From an uncultured Alkaliphilus sp. (GTDB taxonomy: Bacteria > Bacillota > Clostridia > Peptostreptococcales > Natronincolaceae), in the NCBI GenBank assembly GCA_938074565.1, contig CALJEQ010000006.1, positions 451,672 through 515,671 on the forward strand: DNA of 64,000 bases, written 5' to 3'. The notes beneath the pieces were generated by a model that saw only the letters and a program-made list of their open reading frames with translations, did not search any database and had not been told where the DNA came from. Numbering within the stretch: the stretch's first letter is position 1; each line of letters begins with the position of its first letter. This document shows, piece after piece, positions 40,591 to 52,930 of this stretch. The translations under genes and the position numbers were made by a program.

Positions 40591-42129
40591 ATGGCATATG
40601 CAGTAGTAAAAGGTGGAGGTTTTGTTTTAATTCATACACCTGACATGATTACCCATAACGGGACAACTCAAACTACAGAAAGATTGGTTAATCCAGATTC
40701 AGAGTACTTAAAAAAATTGCCTAATTATTATCGTACTTATGAGGAAGTTATAAGCTATCCTCCAAATCAAGTTTATATTGGTACAATTAAGCCAGAAGAC
40801 TTAAGAAGTTATGAAATGCCATGGTATAAGCAACAGGTTGAAGGAGCAACTCGAAATGGTAAGCATGGTGAAATCATGCCTCAAGAAGAATTCCTTGCTA
40901 TGTTAAAAATGGTAGATGTATTTGACTTAGTTAAGTTAAATAAAGAATTTACAAACATGGTAAAGCCAAAATTTAATCAACATCCTTTAATGACTGAGGC
41001 GATGGTAGCTAAGCTTAAAGATGGAGATGACATGGTAGAGATTGAAAAATATCTTAACGAACAACATGCAGAGCCACTATACCACGATAATAAATTAATA
41101 GGTTGTGTAAAAAGAGCCCATGATATTGACCCTAACTTAAATGCTCATGTTATACTTGAAAACTTAATTGTTAAGGCTTCGGGAGTATTAGCATTTCAAC
41201 ATTTGTTAGATAAAAATAACATTGATGTAACAACAATTGATTATGTTATTGAGTGTTCTGAAGAAGCCTGCGGAGATATTAATCAAAGAGGTGGCGGTAA
41301 CTTTGCTAAGGCAATTGCAGAAACTGTAGGAGCAGTAAATGCAACAGGTTCTGACACAAGAGGTTTTTGTGCTGCACCAACCCATGCATTAATTGAAGCA
41401 GCAGCTTTAGTTCAAGCAGGAGTTTTTGAAAATGTGGTAATTGTTGCTGGTGGAGCTGTAGCAAAACTTGGTATGAATGGTAAAGACCACGTTAAGAAGG
41501 AAATGCCGGTATTAGAAGATGTAATGGGTGGATTTGCTGTTTTAATTAGTAAAAACGATGGAGTACACCCTATTCTAAGAACAGACCTAGTAGGAAGACA
41601 CAAGGTAGGAACTGGTTCTGCACCACAAAATGTTATTACAGCATTAATTACAGAACCACTAGATAAAGGTGGATTAAAAATTACTGATGTAGATAAGTAT
41701 TCAGTTGAAATGCAAAATCCAGACATCACAAAGCCAGCAGGAGCAGGAGATGTACCAGAAGCTAACTATAAGATGATTGCAGCCCTTGGAGTTAAGCGGG
41801 GTGAATTAGAAAGAACAGCAGTAAATACCTTTGTTGAAAAACATGGGATGCCGGGTTGGGCACCAACTCAAGGTCATATTCCATCAGGAGTACCATATTT
41901 AAGTCATGCAGTTGAAGCTTTCTTAAATGGAGAGATTCAAAGAACAATGATAGTTGGAAAAGGAAGTTTATTCCTAGGAAGAATGACAAATCAATTTGAT
42001 GGAATTTCAATTGTAATGGAAAAGAATGATGGTCAAACTGGTGACAAAGCAACAGGTGTGTCGGAAACTGAAGTTAAAACAATGATCGCAGAAGCAATGA
42101 GAAATTTTGCGTCCCATCTATTACAATAG
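40591..42129 (+). CDS. grdC: Glycine reductase complex component C subunit beta
   Basis: FabH-like fold; VIECSEEACGDINQRGGGNFAKAIAE; start at 40591 after ggaggtg. Confidence 0.94.
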   Translation: MAYAVVKGGGFVLIHTPDMITHNGTTQTTERLVNPDSEYLKKLPNYYRTYEEVISYPPNQVYIGTIKPEDLRSYEMPWYKQQVEGATRNGKHGEIMPQEEFLAMLKMVDVFDLVKLNKEFTNMVKPKFNQHPLMTEAMVAKLKDGDDMVEIEKYLNEQHAEPLYHDNKLIGCVKRAHDIDPNLNAHVILENLIVKASGVLAFQHLLDKNNIDVTTIDYVIECSEEACGDINQRGGGNFAKAIAETVGAVNATGSDTRGFCAAPTHALIEAAALVQAGVFENVVIVAGGAVAKLGMNGKDHVKKEMPVLEDVMGGFAVLISKNDGVHPILRTDLVGRHKVGTGSAPQNVITALITEPLDKGGLKITDVDKYSVEMQNPDITKPAGAGDVPEANYKMIAALGVKRGELERTAVNTFVEKHGMPGWAPTQGHIPSGVPYLSHAVEAFLNGEIQRTMIVGKGSLFLGRMTNQFDGISIVMEKNDGQTGDKATGVSETEVKTMIAEAMRNFASHLLQ

Positions 42130-42140
42130 GGGTGATCTAA

Positions 42141-43325
42141 ATGGCTGAAAATAAAGTATTAAAAGAAATGATTGGTAAAGTATTCAATGATATTGCTGAT
42201 GCTATTGAAACTGGGCAATTTTCAAAATCCATCAGAATAGGTTTAACTACTCTTGGTAGTGAAAAAGGAGTAGAAAATCTTGTAAAAGGTGGAGAAATTG
42301 CCGCTAATCGTGGCGGTGGTTTTGAAGTAATACTAATTGGCCCCAAAATAGATACTAAGCTACAACTGGTGGAAGCCAACACGGAAGAAGAAATGCATAA
42401 AAAAATGGAGGAACTATTGGACAATGGAACAATAGATGCTTGCGTTACAATGCATTATAACTTCCCGATAGGTGTTTCAACTGTTGGAAGGGTAATTACA
42501 CCTGGAAAAGGAAAAGAATTATTTATTGCCACCACAACAGGAACATCATCTCCCCATCGTACAGAAGCAATGGTTAAAAATGCCTTAAATGGTATTATTG
42601 CCGCTAAAGCTACAGGTATAGAAAACCCCACAGTAGGTATTCTAAATGTCGATGGAGCTAGACAGGTGGAAAGAGCACTAAATGAATTGACTGCCAATGG
42701 ATATAAAGTCAATTTTACTGAAAGTGGACGTTCTGATGGTGGAGCTGTTATGAGGGGTAATGACCTGTTGGCAGGTACTCCAGATATTATGATTCAAGAT
42801 ACATTAACAGGAAACATATTAATGAAAATGTTCTCTGCCTTTACAACAGGGGGAGACTATGAAGCAACTGGCTATGGTTATGGACCAGGAATTGGAGAAG
42901 GATATGACCGAACTGTATTAATCCTTTCTAGAGCCTCTGGAACACCAGTTGTTGCCAATGCCCTACAATATGCGGCAGACTTAGTAAGAGGAAACGTTAA
43001 AGAAGTTGCGAAAAGAGAATTTGCAGCTGCAAAGAAGGCAAAGTTAGATGAAATTTTAAAGTCCCTAACTAAAGATACGAAAAAAGCATCCACCGACGAT
43101 GAAATTGTAACTGCTCCTCCTCAAGAAGTGGTAACAGGTTCAATTGCAGGAATAGACATTATGGACTTAGAAGATGCTGTTAAAGCTTTATGGAAAAAAG
43201 GAATATATGCAGAAAGCGGTATGGGCTGTACAGGACCAATCGTTATGGTTAATGAAGATAAAATGACTGACGCTATAAATGTATTGGCTGATGCAGGTTT
43301 TGTTGCTAAAGAGTCTGCTTGTTAA
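42141..43325 (+). CDS. grdD: Glycine reductase complex component C subunit alpha
   Basis: PlsX-like; KSIRIGLTTLGSEKGVENLVKGGEIA...MGCTGPIVMVNEDK. Confidence 0.94.
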   Translation: MAENKVLKEMIGKVFNDIADAIETGQFSKSIRIGLTTLGSEKGVENLVKGGEIAANRGGGFEVILIGPKIDTKLQLVEANTEEEMHKKMEELLDNGTIDACVTMHYNFPIGVSTVGRVITPGKGKELFIATTTGTSSPHRTEAMVKNALNGIIAAKATGIENPTVGILNVDGARQVERALNELTANGYKVNFTESGRSDGGAVMRGNDLLAGTPDIMIQDTLTGNILMKMFSAFTTGGDYEATGYGYGPGIGEGYDRTVLILSRASGTPVVANALQYAADLVRGNVKEVAKREFAAAKKAKLDEILKSLTKDTKKASTDDEIVTAPPQEVVTGSIAGIDIMDLEDAVKALWKKGIYAESGMGCTGPIVMVNEDKMTDAINVLADAGFVAKESAC

Positions 43326-43329
43326 TAAA

Positions 43330-43367
43330 GAAAATCCCTTGACTTAGTTTAGGTCAAGGGATTTTTA
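43330..43367 (+). terminator. Intrinsic terminator of grd operon
   Basis: aaatcccttgac ttagttta ggtcaagggattttt. Confidence 0.85.
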
Positions 43368-43537
43368 TGCATAAAAGACAAAGACGATTAATAGAATGTA
43401 TGGACAAGTAAGAATATAAAAAAGGTGTAAGATGCAAAATTTATGCCAACAATTTGAAATTACACATAATATCTTTATTATTTAATTAATAAATGTTATA
43501 ATAGGTTTAATAACTAAAAAGGTGAGGATGGTTAAAC

Positions 43538-44932
43538 ATGAGAATGGGTTATAATTTACAACTAGAACAATCACAAAAATTAATTATGACGCCACAACTT
43601 CAACAGGCAATTAAAATACTTCAATTAAATGCAATAGAACTAGATCAATTTATTCAAAAAGAAATTGAAACCAATCCCTTTTTAGAATTAAATGAAAACT
43701 ATGAAACAGATTATGAAAAGAATATTAAAGAAATAAAAAGGGATAAGGTTAAAGAAATTGACTGGAAAGAATATAGTGATGACTATCATAGCAGAGGAGA
43801 CAGTTTTAGTAAAGGTTCTTACTCTGGTGAAAACGATTTCAATTACGAAAATATGGTATCTGAAAAACCCACCCTACAAGATTATTTAATGTCTCAATTT
43901 CACTTAACTATTTTAAATAAAAAATATCATCAAGTAGGTGAGTATATTATTTATAGTTTAGATGAAAATGGATATCTAAATTTAGCAATAGATGAAATCG
44001 TCAAGGAGTTTGACTTGGAAGTAAAAGTTGTAGAGAATATATTAAAGGTAATACAAACCTTTGATCCTCCAGGGATAGCAGCACGAAACTTAAAAGAATG
44101 TTTGTTAATACAGTTGTCGCATCTTGGTATAGACTATCCAAAAGCATATGAGGTAATAGAAAAATATCTGGAAGAAATTGCTGATAATAAGTACCCCCAT
44201 GTGGCAAAAAAACTGAATGTTTCAGTTGAGGAAGTGCAAAAAATATGCGATTTAATTAGAACTTTAGAGCCTAAACCTGGAAGAAAGTTTTCATCCTTCA
44301 ACCACACATACATTGTACCCGATGTAGTGGTGAAAAAGGTAGGGCATGAATATATAATAGTTGTTAATGATTATAATGGGCCTCGTTTAATGATTAGAGA
44401 AGATTACCGAAAAATGTTACTCTCTAATGATGAAAATTCTGAAACAGTGAAATACATTAATGATAAATTAAATTCTGCCAGTTGGCTTATTAAAAGTATA
44501 GAACAAAGACAACAAACAATCTACAAAGTTGTGGAAATGATTATAAGAAGACAAAAAGATTTTTTTGAATATGGTAAAAAGTTTTTAAAGCCTATGACAT
44601 TAAAGGAAATTGCTGAAGAAATTAATGTTCATGAATCTACTGTAAGTAGAGCAACCAATGGAAAATATGTTGAAACACCCATTGGAACCTTTGAATTAAA
44701 ATACTTTTTCACCAGTGGAATAGAGGGAGACAATGGTGAAGGGGTGTCAGCAGAAAGTGTGAAGAGTTTTATTAAAGAAATTATTGAAGGAGAGAATCCT
44801 AAAAAGCCATTAAGTGATAGTAAGATTACAGATCTATTATCTGCTAAAGGGATGACCATTTCTAGAAGAACAGTAGCTAAATATAGGGATGACCTATTAA
44901 TACCGCCGTCATCAAAAAGAAAGAGATTCTAA
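43538..44932 (+). CDS. rpoN: RNA polymerase sigma-54 factor
   Basis: NLQLEQSQKLIMTPQLQQAIKILQLNAIEL; RpoN box region TDLLSAKGMTISRRTVAKYRDDLLIPPSSKRK (ARRTVAKYR). Confidence 0.96.
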   Translation: MRMGYNLQLEQSQKLIMTPQLQQAIKILQLNAIELDQFIQKEIETNPFLELNENYETDYEKNIKEIKRDKVKEIDWKEYSDDYHSRGDSFSKGSYSGENDFNYENMVSEKPTLQDYLMSQFHLTILNKKYHQVGEYIIYSLDENGYLNLAIDEIVKEFDLEVKVVENILKVIQTFDPPGIAARNLKECLLIQLSHLGIDYPKAYEVIEKYLEEIADNKYPHVAKKLNVSVEEVQKICDLIRTLEPKPGRKFSSFNHTYIVPDVVVKKVGHEYIIVVNDYNGPRLMIREDYRKMLLSNDENSETVKYINDKLNSASWLIKSIEQRQQTIYKVVEMIIRRQKDFFEYGKKFLKPMTLKEIAEEINVHESTVSRATNGKYVETPIGTFELKYFFTSGIEGDNGEGVSAESVKSFIKEIIEGENPKKPLSDSKITDLLSAKGMTISRRTVAKYRDDLLIPPSSKRKRF

Positions 44933-44934
44933 CA

Positions 44935-44966
44935 AAAATCGGGGAAATTCCCGATTTTTTTTGTTT
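44935..44966 (+). terminator. Intrinsic terminator of rpoN
   Basis: aaaaatcgggg aaa ttcccgattttttttg. Confidence 0.88.
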
Positions 44967-45248
44967 TTTTATATAGAAAAGTTATATTTACGTGATTAAA
45001 AACACATTGATATACAGTAGGTGTTTAACAAAAAATATTAAAAAATAAGAATTTTAGAGACTTTTGATATAATATATAAAATAATTATATTCTATTTTGT
45101 GTATAAATATAAAATGGTAAGTCAATAAAATTCACTAGCTTCAGTTTCTTAATATAAATTTCTAAAATTTTTCAACAAAAGAGATTGATTATTGGAATAT
45201 AGTGTTATATAATAAATTTGTAGTGAAGTTCATTTTTTTTACAGCAAT

Positions 45249-45284
45249 AGGGACATAATATGCATATGTGGGACTTCATTAGTC
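45249..45284 (+). promoter_or_regulatory. CggR operator
   Basis: aGGGAC-ataata-TGCA-tatg-tGGGAC-ttcatt-AGTC; spacing matches the B. subtilis CGGGACN6TGTCN4CGGGACN6TGTC arrangement, just upstream of cggR. Confidence 0.8.
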
Positions 45285-45306
45285 CATGCAACAGGGGAGG
45301 TAAAAG

Positions 45307-46329
45307 ATGAAGGAAATCATCAATATACAGAAAAAAATAATTCCAGAAGCTTTTGCCACATTAGAAAAAAGATATGATATTTTAAGAAACATATCAATAC
45401 TACAGCCTATTGGCAGAAGAGCTTTAGCCAACAGACTTTCTTTAGGGGAAAGAATAGTTAGAAGTGAAATTGAGTTCCTTAAAGGTCAAGACTTAATTGA
45501 TGTTAATGTAGCAGGTATGATGATTACAAAGGATGGAGATGTTTTAGTAGATCAACTAAAAGAAATGATTTATCATTTGAAGGGAATTAGTGGACTACAA
45601 GAACAATTAAAAAGAAAATTACAACTTGAAAAAGTTTTTATTGTACCAGGTAACATTGAAAATGATGAATATGTAATTAGTGATCTTTCAAAAACAACTT
45701 CTCGTATACTAGAAGGTCAAATCTTAGAAAACAGCATTGTTGGTGTAACCGGTGGTAACACAATGGCAGCTGTAGCAAATGAAATGACTCAACAAACAAA
45801 GGATCGAGGAATTGTAGTTGTTCCTGCCCGTGGAGGTCTTGGAAAAAAGGTTGAGGGTCAAGCAAATACCATTGCCGCAAAAATGGCTGGTAAATTTAAA
45901 GGAACGTATCAATTGCTTCATGTTTCAGATACTTTAAGTCAAGAGGCAATTAAAAGTCTATTGCAAGATCCTGAAATTAAACGAATAACTGATTTAATTA
46001 AACAGGTGAATGTACTATTGTTTGGTATTGGACGAGCAGACAAAATGGCACAAAGACGAGAACTATCAAAAGAGACTGTAGATTTATTACAGGAACGAAA
46101 GGCAGTTGCCGAAGCTTTTGGTTATTACTTCAATAGAGAAGGTGAAATTGTCCACGAAATGAAGACAGTCGGAATAGACTTAGATGATTTCAACAATGTA
46201 CCTGTAACCATTGGTGTGGCAGGGGGACCTAATAAAGCAGAGGCAATACTAGCAATTACTAAAATTAAGAAAGACATGATTTTGGTAATTGACGAAGGTG
46301 CAACAAGAGAAATATTAGACAAATATTAG
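45307..46329 (+). CDS. cggR: Central glycolytic genes regulator (SorC/DeoR family)
   Basis: N-terminal winged HTH (RALANRLSLGERIVRSEIEFLK), SorC effector domain; immediately upstream of gap. Confidence 0.93.
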   Translation: MKEIINIQKKIIPEAFATLEKRYDILRNISILQPIGRRALANRLSLGERIVRSEIEFLKGQDLIDVNVAGMMITKDGDVLVDQLKEMIYHLKGISGLQEQLKRKLQLEKVFIVPGNIENDEYVISDLSKTTSRILEGQILENSIVGVTGGNTMAAVANEMTQQTKDRGIVVVPARGGLGKKVEGQANTIAAKMAGKFKGTYQLLHVSDTLSQEAIKSLLQDPEIKRITDLIKQVNVLLFGIGRADKMAQRRELSKETVDLLQERKAVAEAFGYYFNREGEIVHEMKTVGIDLDDFNNVPVTIGVAGGPNKAEAILAITKIKKDMILVIDEGATREILDKY

Positions 46330-46396
46330 ATAATAAGTTTATGCTTTTAAAGCAAATTTAAATAAAATTATTTTTTATATCATAGGAGGTAATAAC

Positions 46397-47407
46397 ATGA
46401 GTGTAAAAGTAGCAATTAATGGTTTTGGAAGAATTGGTAGAAACGCTTTTAAAGTAGCAGTAGAAGAACAAAGAGATTGGGAAATAGTAGCAATCAACGA
46501 TTTAACAGACCCAGCAACATTAGCTCATTTATTAAAGTATGACAGTTTATATGGAAAATTCAATGGTACAGTTGAAGCAAAAGAAAATGCTATCGTAGTA
46601 AATGGAAAAGAAATTAAAATCTACGCTGAAAGAAACCCTGAAAACTTACCATGGAAAGAATTAGGAGTAGATGTTGTTATTGAAGCAACAGGTATTTTCA
46701 GAACTAAAGATCAAGCTATGATGCACATCAATGCTGGAGCTAAAAAAGTAGTTATTACTGCTCCTGCTAAAAAAGAAGACATTACAATCGTAATGGGTGT
46801 AAATGAAAAGAACTATGATCCTGCAAACCATCATGTAGTTTCAAATGCTTCTTGTACAACTAACTGTTTAGCTCCTTTTGCTAAAGTAATTGACGAGAAA
46901 TTTGGAATCAAAAAAGGTTTAATGACTACAATTCATGCATATACAAACGATCAACGTATTCTTGACTTACCGCATGAAGACTTAAGAAGAGCTAGAGCAG
47001 CTGCACAATCAATGATTCCTACAACTACAGGAGCAGCAGAAGCAGTTTCATTAGTACTTCCTCAATTAAAAGGTAAATTAAGTGGTATGGCAATGAGAGT
47101 TCCAACTCCTACAGTTTCAGTAGTAGACTTAGTATTAGAAACTGATAAAAATACTACAGTTGAAGAAGTAAATGCAGCTCTTAAGAGTGCAGCTGAAGGA
47201 GATTTAAAAGGAATTATGATGTATTCTGATGAGCCATTAGTATCTATGGACTACAGACAAGATCCTCATTCTTCTATTATTGATGGTTTATCTACAGCTG
47301 TAATGGGAGAAAACATGGTTAAAATCATTGCTTGGTATGACAATGAGTGGGGTTACTCTGTAAGAGTAGTAGATTTAGTATCTTACATAGTTGCTAAAGG
47401 TTTATAA
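46397..47407 (+). CDS. gap: Glyceraldehyde-3-phosphate dehydrogenase
   Basis: [33 protein letters not shown]. Confidence 0.98.
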   Translation: MSVKVAINGFGRIGRNAFKVAVEEQRDWEIVAINDLTDPATLAHLLKYDSLYGKFNGTVEAKENAIVVNGKEIKIYAERNPENLPWKELGVDVVIEATGIFRTKDQAMMHINAGAKKVVITAPAKKEDITIVMGVNEKNYDPANHHVVSNASCTTNCLAPFAKVIDEKFGIKKGLMTTIHAYTNDQRILDLPHEDLRRARAAAQSMIPTTTGAAEAVSLVLPQLKGKLSGMAMRVPTPTVSVVDLVLETDKNTTVEEVNAALKSAAEGDLKGIMMYSDEPLVSMDYRQDPHSSIIDGLSTAVMGENMVKIIAWYDNEWGYSVRVVDLVSYIVAKGL

Positions 47408-47416
47408 ATATAAATA

Positions 47417-47462
47417 TAAAAAAAGTTCGGTTTTATAGGTAACTATAGAACTGAACTTTTTA
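47417..47462 (+). terminator. Hairpin between gap and pgk (terminator/attenuator)
   Basis: aaaagttcggttttatag gtaa ctatagaactgaactttt. Confidence 0.75.
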
Positions 47463-47600
47463 AACATTTCATTTAAAAAACTAGCAACATGTGGTAATCT
47501 ATAATATGAACATTACAATAAACCGTATATTGTTAACTAATATATATTTTCCAAAGTATAACAAATAGAAAGTTGATAATAATAAAGGAGGCCTATCAAG

Positions 47601-48794
47601 ATGCTTAATAAAAAATCAGTTAAAGATTTTGAAGTAAAAGGCAAAAAAGTATTGGCGAGATGCGATTTTAACGTTCCAATGGATAAAGAAGGCAATATAA
47701 CAGATGATAGAAGAATCCGAGAAGCATTACCGACGATTACATATTTATTAGAACAAGGTGCAGCTGTTATTTTAATGTCCCACTTTGGAAGACCAAAGGG
47801 AGAGGCAAACCCTAAATATTCATTAGCACCTGTTGCTAAAAGATTAGCTGAATTATTAAATAAAGAAGTTGTTTTTGCTGATGACGATGTAGTTGTTGGT
47901 GAAAAAACTGTTGAATTAGCTTCGAAACTTAATGCAGGTGAAGTAATGTTACTTCAAAATGTTCGTTATAGAAAAGAAGAAGAGAAAAACAATGCAGATT
48001 TCTCAAAAGAACTAGCATCATTAGGGGACTTATTTATCAATGATGCATTTGGAACTGCCCATAGAGCCCATAGTTCTACAGCTGGTGTAGCTGATTTCTT
48101 ACCTGCGGGTATGGGTTTCTTAATTGAAAAAGAAGTAAACTTTATGGGTAAAGCATTAGAAAACCCAGAAAGACCTTTTGCTGCAATTTTAGGTGGAGCA
48201 AAAGTATCTGATAAAATTGGTGTAATCGAAAACTTATTAGAAAAGGTAGACGTTCTTCTTATTGGAGGAGGAATGGCTTATACTTTCTTAAAGGCTCAAG
48301 GTTACGAAATCGGAAAGTCACTTTTAGAAGAAGACAAAATGGAATTAGCTTTAAACTTAATCGAAAAAGCAAAAGAAAAAAATGTAGAGTTATTACTTCC
48401 ACTAGATTCAGTTGTAGCCAGCCAATTTGCTGCTGATGCAGAACATAAAACAGTTACTAACGAAGAAATGCCTGCTGAATGGTTAGGTGTAGACATCGGA
48501 CCAAAAACTGTAGAACTTTATGCTGAAAAAATTAAAAGTGCTAAAACTGTAATTTGGAATGGACCTATGGGTGTATTTGAAATGCCAGCTTTTGCTGTTG
48601 GAACAAAAGAAGTTGCAAGAGCATTATCCCTATGTGAAGGAACTACTATCATTGGTGGTGGAGACAGTGCAGCGGCTGTAGAACAATTAGGCTTTGCAGA
48701 ACAAATGAGCCATATTTCTACAGGTGGAGGAGCTTCTCTTGAATACTTAGAAGGAAAAGTACTTCCAGGTATAGATGTTTTAGCTAATAAATAA
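47601..48794 (+). CDS. pgk: Phosphoglycerate kinase
   Basis: [37 protein letters not shown]. Confidence 0.98.
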   Translation: MLNKKSVKDFEVKGKKVLARCDFNVPMDKEGNITDDRRIREALPTITYLLEQGAAVILMSHFGRPKGEANPKYSLAPVAKRLAELLNKEVVFADDDVVVGEKTVELASKLNAGEVMLLQNVRYRKEEEKNNADFSKELASLGDLFINDAFGTAHRAHSSTAGVADFLPAGMGFLIEKEVNFMGKALENPERPFAAILGGAKVSDKIGVIENLLEKVDVLLIGGGMAYTFLKAQGYEIGKSLLEEDKMELALNLIEKAKEKNVELLLPLDSVVASQFAADAEHKTVTNEEMPAEWLGVDIGPKTVELYAEKIKSAKTVIWNGPMGVFEMPAFAVGTKEVARALSLCEGTTIIGGGDSAAAVEQLGFAEQMSHISTGGGASLEYLEGKVLPGIDVLANK

Positions 48795-48817
48795 AGCGTA
48801 GAAGGGAGCATTTTTAT

Positions 48818-49564
48818 ATGCGTATACCAATTATTGCTGGTAACTGGAAAATGAATAAAAATGTTGACGAAGCTCTTGAGTTTGTCAACCAACTTAAAAA
48901 TGAAGTTAATGAAACTGATGTTGAAGTGGTGCTTTGTTGCCCATTTATAGCCCTATCTGAAGTGAAAAAAGCTATTGAGGGCACTAAAGTTAAATTAGGA
49001 GCACAAAATATGCATTGGGAAGAATCTGGTGCTTATACTGGCGAAATTTCAGCAGATATGTTGTTAAATATCGGCGTAGATTATGTAATCATTGGTCACT
49101 CTGAAAGAAGACAATATTTCAACGAAACTGATGAAATTGTTAATTTAAAAGTGAAAAAAGCAGTGGCAAAGGGTATTAAGCCAATACTTTGTATAGGTGA
49201 AACCCTAGAAGAAAGAGAATCTAACCAAACTTTTGAAGTGGTTAAAACTCAAACTGTAAAAGCATTAGAAGGTATTACAGAAGAAGATTTAAAAAATATT
49301 GTTATTGCATATGAGCCAATTTGGGCTATCGGAACTGGTAAGACTGCATCATCTCAAGATGCTAATGCTGTAATTGCCAATATAAGAGAAGTTGTAAAAG
49401 AATTATATAATGAAACAGTTTCAGAAGTTGTAAGAATTCAATATGGTGGTAGCGTAAAGTCTGCTAATGCTACAGAAATAATGAATGAGTCTGATATTGA
49501 TGGAGCCCTTGTAGGGGGAGCCAGTTTAGAAGCTAAAGAATTCTTAGGAATTGTTCACTTCTAA
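48818..49564 (+). CDS. tpiA: Triosephosphate isomerase
   Basis: IIAGNWKMNKN, VIGHSERR, AYEPIWAIGTGKTA. Confidence 0.98.
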   Translation: MRIPIIAGNWKMNKNVDEALEFVNQLKNEVNETDVEVVLCCPFIALSEVKKAIEGTKVKLGAQNMHWEESGAYTGEISADMLLNIGVDYVIIGHSERRQYFNETDEIVNLKVKKAVAKGIKPILCIGETLEERESNQTFEVVKTQTVKALEGITEEDLKNIVIAYEPIWAIGTGKTASSQDANAVIANIREVVKELYNETVSEVVRIQYGGSVKSANATEIMNESDIDGALVGGASLEAKEFLGIVHF

Positions 49565-49585
49565 ACAACAGAAAGGAAGAGGAAT

Positions 49586-51118
49586 ATGAAGAAACCAGTA
49601 GCACTAATCATACTAGATGGTTTTGGAATAAACAACAATACTCTTGGAAATGCTGTTAAGGCAGCTAATATACCTCAAATTAATAAATTGTTTAATCAGT
49701 ACCCAGTAACTGAAATTCAAGCCAGTGGTTTGGCTGTAGGACTTCCAGAAGGTCAAATGGGTAACTCTGAGGTAGGCCATTTAAATATTGGGGCAGGGAG
49801 AGTTGTTTATCAAGAATTAACTAGAATTTCCAGGGAAATAGAATTAGGTGAATTCTTTGTAAATCAAACTTTAATTGATGCCATTGATAATGCTATAAAC
49901 AATAAAACACAACTTCATTTAATGGGACTTGTATCAGATGGTGGAGTGCATAGCCATAGTCAACACTTATTTGCTCTATTAAAATTGGCTAAAGAAAAAG
50001 GATTAAAGGATGTTCTAGTTCATTGTTTCTTAGATGGAAGAGATACACCGCCTCAAAGTGCTCTACAATATGTAGAAGAACTTGAAAAAGCCATTGTAGA
50101 AATAGGTGTAGGAAGAATTGTTACAGTTAGTGGTAGATACTACGCTATGGATAGAGACCAAAGATGGGAAAGAACTAAAGAAGCTTATGACGTTATTACT
50201 ATGGCTAAAGGACCGGTGCAGACCGATGCTCTTGAAACCATTAAGAAGTCATATGAGGCTGGAGAAGTGGATGAGTTCGTAAAACCAACAGTTATTTCTA
50301 AAAATGGAGAACTTCATTCCATGAATAATGGAGATTCTATTATCTTCTTTAACTTTAGACCAGACCGTGCTAGACAAATGACTAGAGCCTTAATGGATGA
50401 TGAATTCCAGGGTTTTGTTAGAGATAATGGAACTTTATCCCTACATTATGTTTCAATGACTTTATATGATTCTTCAATTAAGGGAGTAAATATTGCTTAT
50501 CCACCTCAAACATTGGATAATACATTGGGAGAATATTTAAGTAAAAACAATATTAATCAGTTAAGAATTGCAGAAACTGAAAAATATGCCCATGTTACTT
50601 ACTTCTTTAATGGTGGGGAAGAAGTGGCTTATACTAATGAAGACCGTAAACTAATTCAATCTCCAAAGGTAGCTACATATGACTTAAAGCCTGAAATGAG
50701 TGCTGACGAAGTAACTGTAGAATTACTTAAGGCAATTGATGAAGATAAATATGATTTTATAGTATTAAATTATGCAAATCCTGATATGGTAGGACATACA
50801 GGTATTTTAGATGCTGTGGTAAAGGCTATAGAAACAGTAGATAATTGCTTAGGAAAAGTTATTGATAAATTATTAGAAAAGGGCGGTAAAGCTATCGTTA
50901 CTTCTGACCACGGTAATGCTGAATGTTTAATTGATGAAATTACAGGTGGTCCTGTAACAGCCCATACAACAAATCCTGTACCTTTAATTTTAGTGGGTGA
51001 GGGTAACTATCAACTAGCTTCTGATGGAAAGCTATGTGATATTGCACCGACTATACTTGAATTATTAGGAGTAGAAAAACCTGCTGAAATGACAGGTAAA
51101 AGTTTATTAGTTAAGTAA
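49586..51118 (+). CDS. gpmI: 2,3-bisphosphoglycerate-independent phosphoglycerate mutase
   Basis: ALIILDGFGIN, MGNSEVGHLNIGAGRVVYQ, TSDHGNAE. Confidence 0.97.
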   Translation: MKKPVALIILDGFGINNNTLGNAVKAANIPQINKLFNQYPVTEIQASGLAVGLPEGQMGNSEVGHLNIGAGRVVYQELTRISREIELGEFFVNQTLIDAIDNAINNKTQLHLMGLVSDGGVHSHSQHLFALLKLAKEKGLKDVLVHCFLDGRDTPPQSALQYVEELEKAIVEIGVGRIVTVSGRYYAMDRDQRWERTKEAYDVITMAKGPVQTDALETIKKSYEAGEVDEFVKPTVISKNGELHSMNNGDSIIFFNFRPDRARQMTRALMDDEFQGFVRDNGTLSLHYVSMTLYDSSIKGVNIAYPPQTLDNTLGEYLSKNNINQLRIAETEKYAHVTYFFNGGEEVAYTNEDRKLIQSPKVATYDLKPEMSADEVTVELLKAIDEDKYDFIVLNYANPDMVGHTGILDAVVKAIETVDNCLGKVIDKLLEKGGKAIVTSDHGNAECLIDEITGGPVTAHTTNPVPLILVGEGNYQLASDGKLCDIAPTILELLGVEKPAEMTGKSLLVK

Positions 51119-51134
51119 TAACCCAAAGGGTTAA

Positions 51135-52454
<1,320 letters not shown>

Positions 52455-52496
52455 TTAAAGTAATTAAAGTATAAGTATAATAATATTTAGTATAGA

Positions 52497-52531
52497 CAAT
52501 AATAGGGGTATTCGTTACCCTTATTATTGCT
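52497..52531 (+). terminator. Intrinsic-type hairpin after eno
   Basis: caataataggggta-ttcgt-tacccttattattg. Confidence 0.75.
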
Positions 52532-52658
52532 TTATATGAATAAATTACAAAATGCCTGTAGTTAATTTATTTTATTAAGAAGTATGAATTATTTGGTTGA
52601 TTTTATAAGTAGGCTGTGTTAAAATATGTATGTTAATCTCACGTAGGGAGGTGGAAAC

Positions 52659-52889
52659 ATGCTAAGAACAATTTTAATGGTTATTCAAGTAATTACATGC
52701 TTAGTATTAATAGGAAGTATTTTATTGCAATCTGGAAAAGACCCAGGACTTTCAGGTTCTATTACCGGTGGAGCTCAACAGCTTTTCGGTAAGCAGGCTA
52801 AAGGGTATGAAGGAATGTTAAGTAAATTAACTTCTGTTGGTGCTGCATTATTTATCATTGTTGCAATTGCTTTAGTGGCAATTCAATAG
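52659..52889 (+). CDS. secG: Preprotein translocase subunit SecG
   Basis: 76 aa, two TM helices, ITCLVLIGSILLQSGKDPGLSGSITGGAQQLFGK. Confidence 0.93.
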   Translation: MLRTILMVIQVITCLVLIGSILLQSGKDPGLSGSITGGAQQLFGKQAKGYEGMLSKLTSVGAALFIIVAIALVAIQ

Positions 52890-52930
52890 AAACATAAAAC
52901 TGAATAGGTAGAAGGAGAGGAGTAAAGTAA

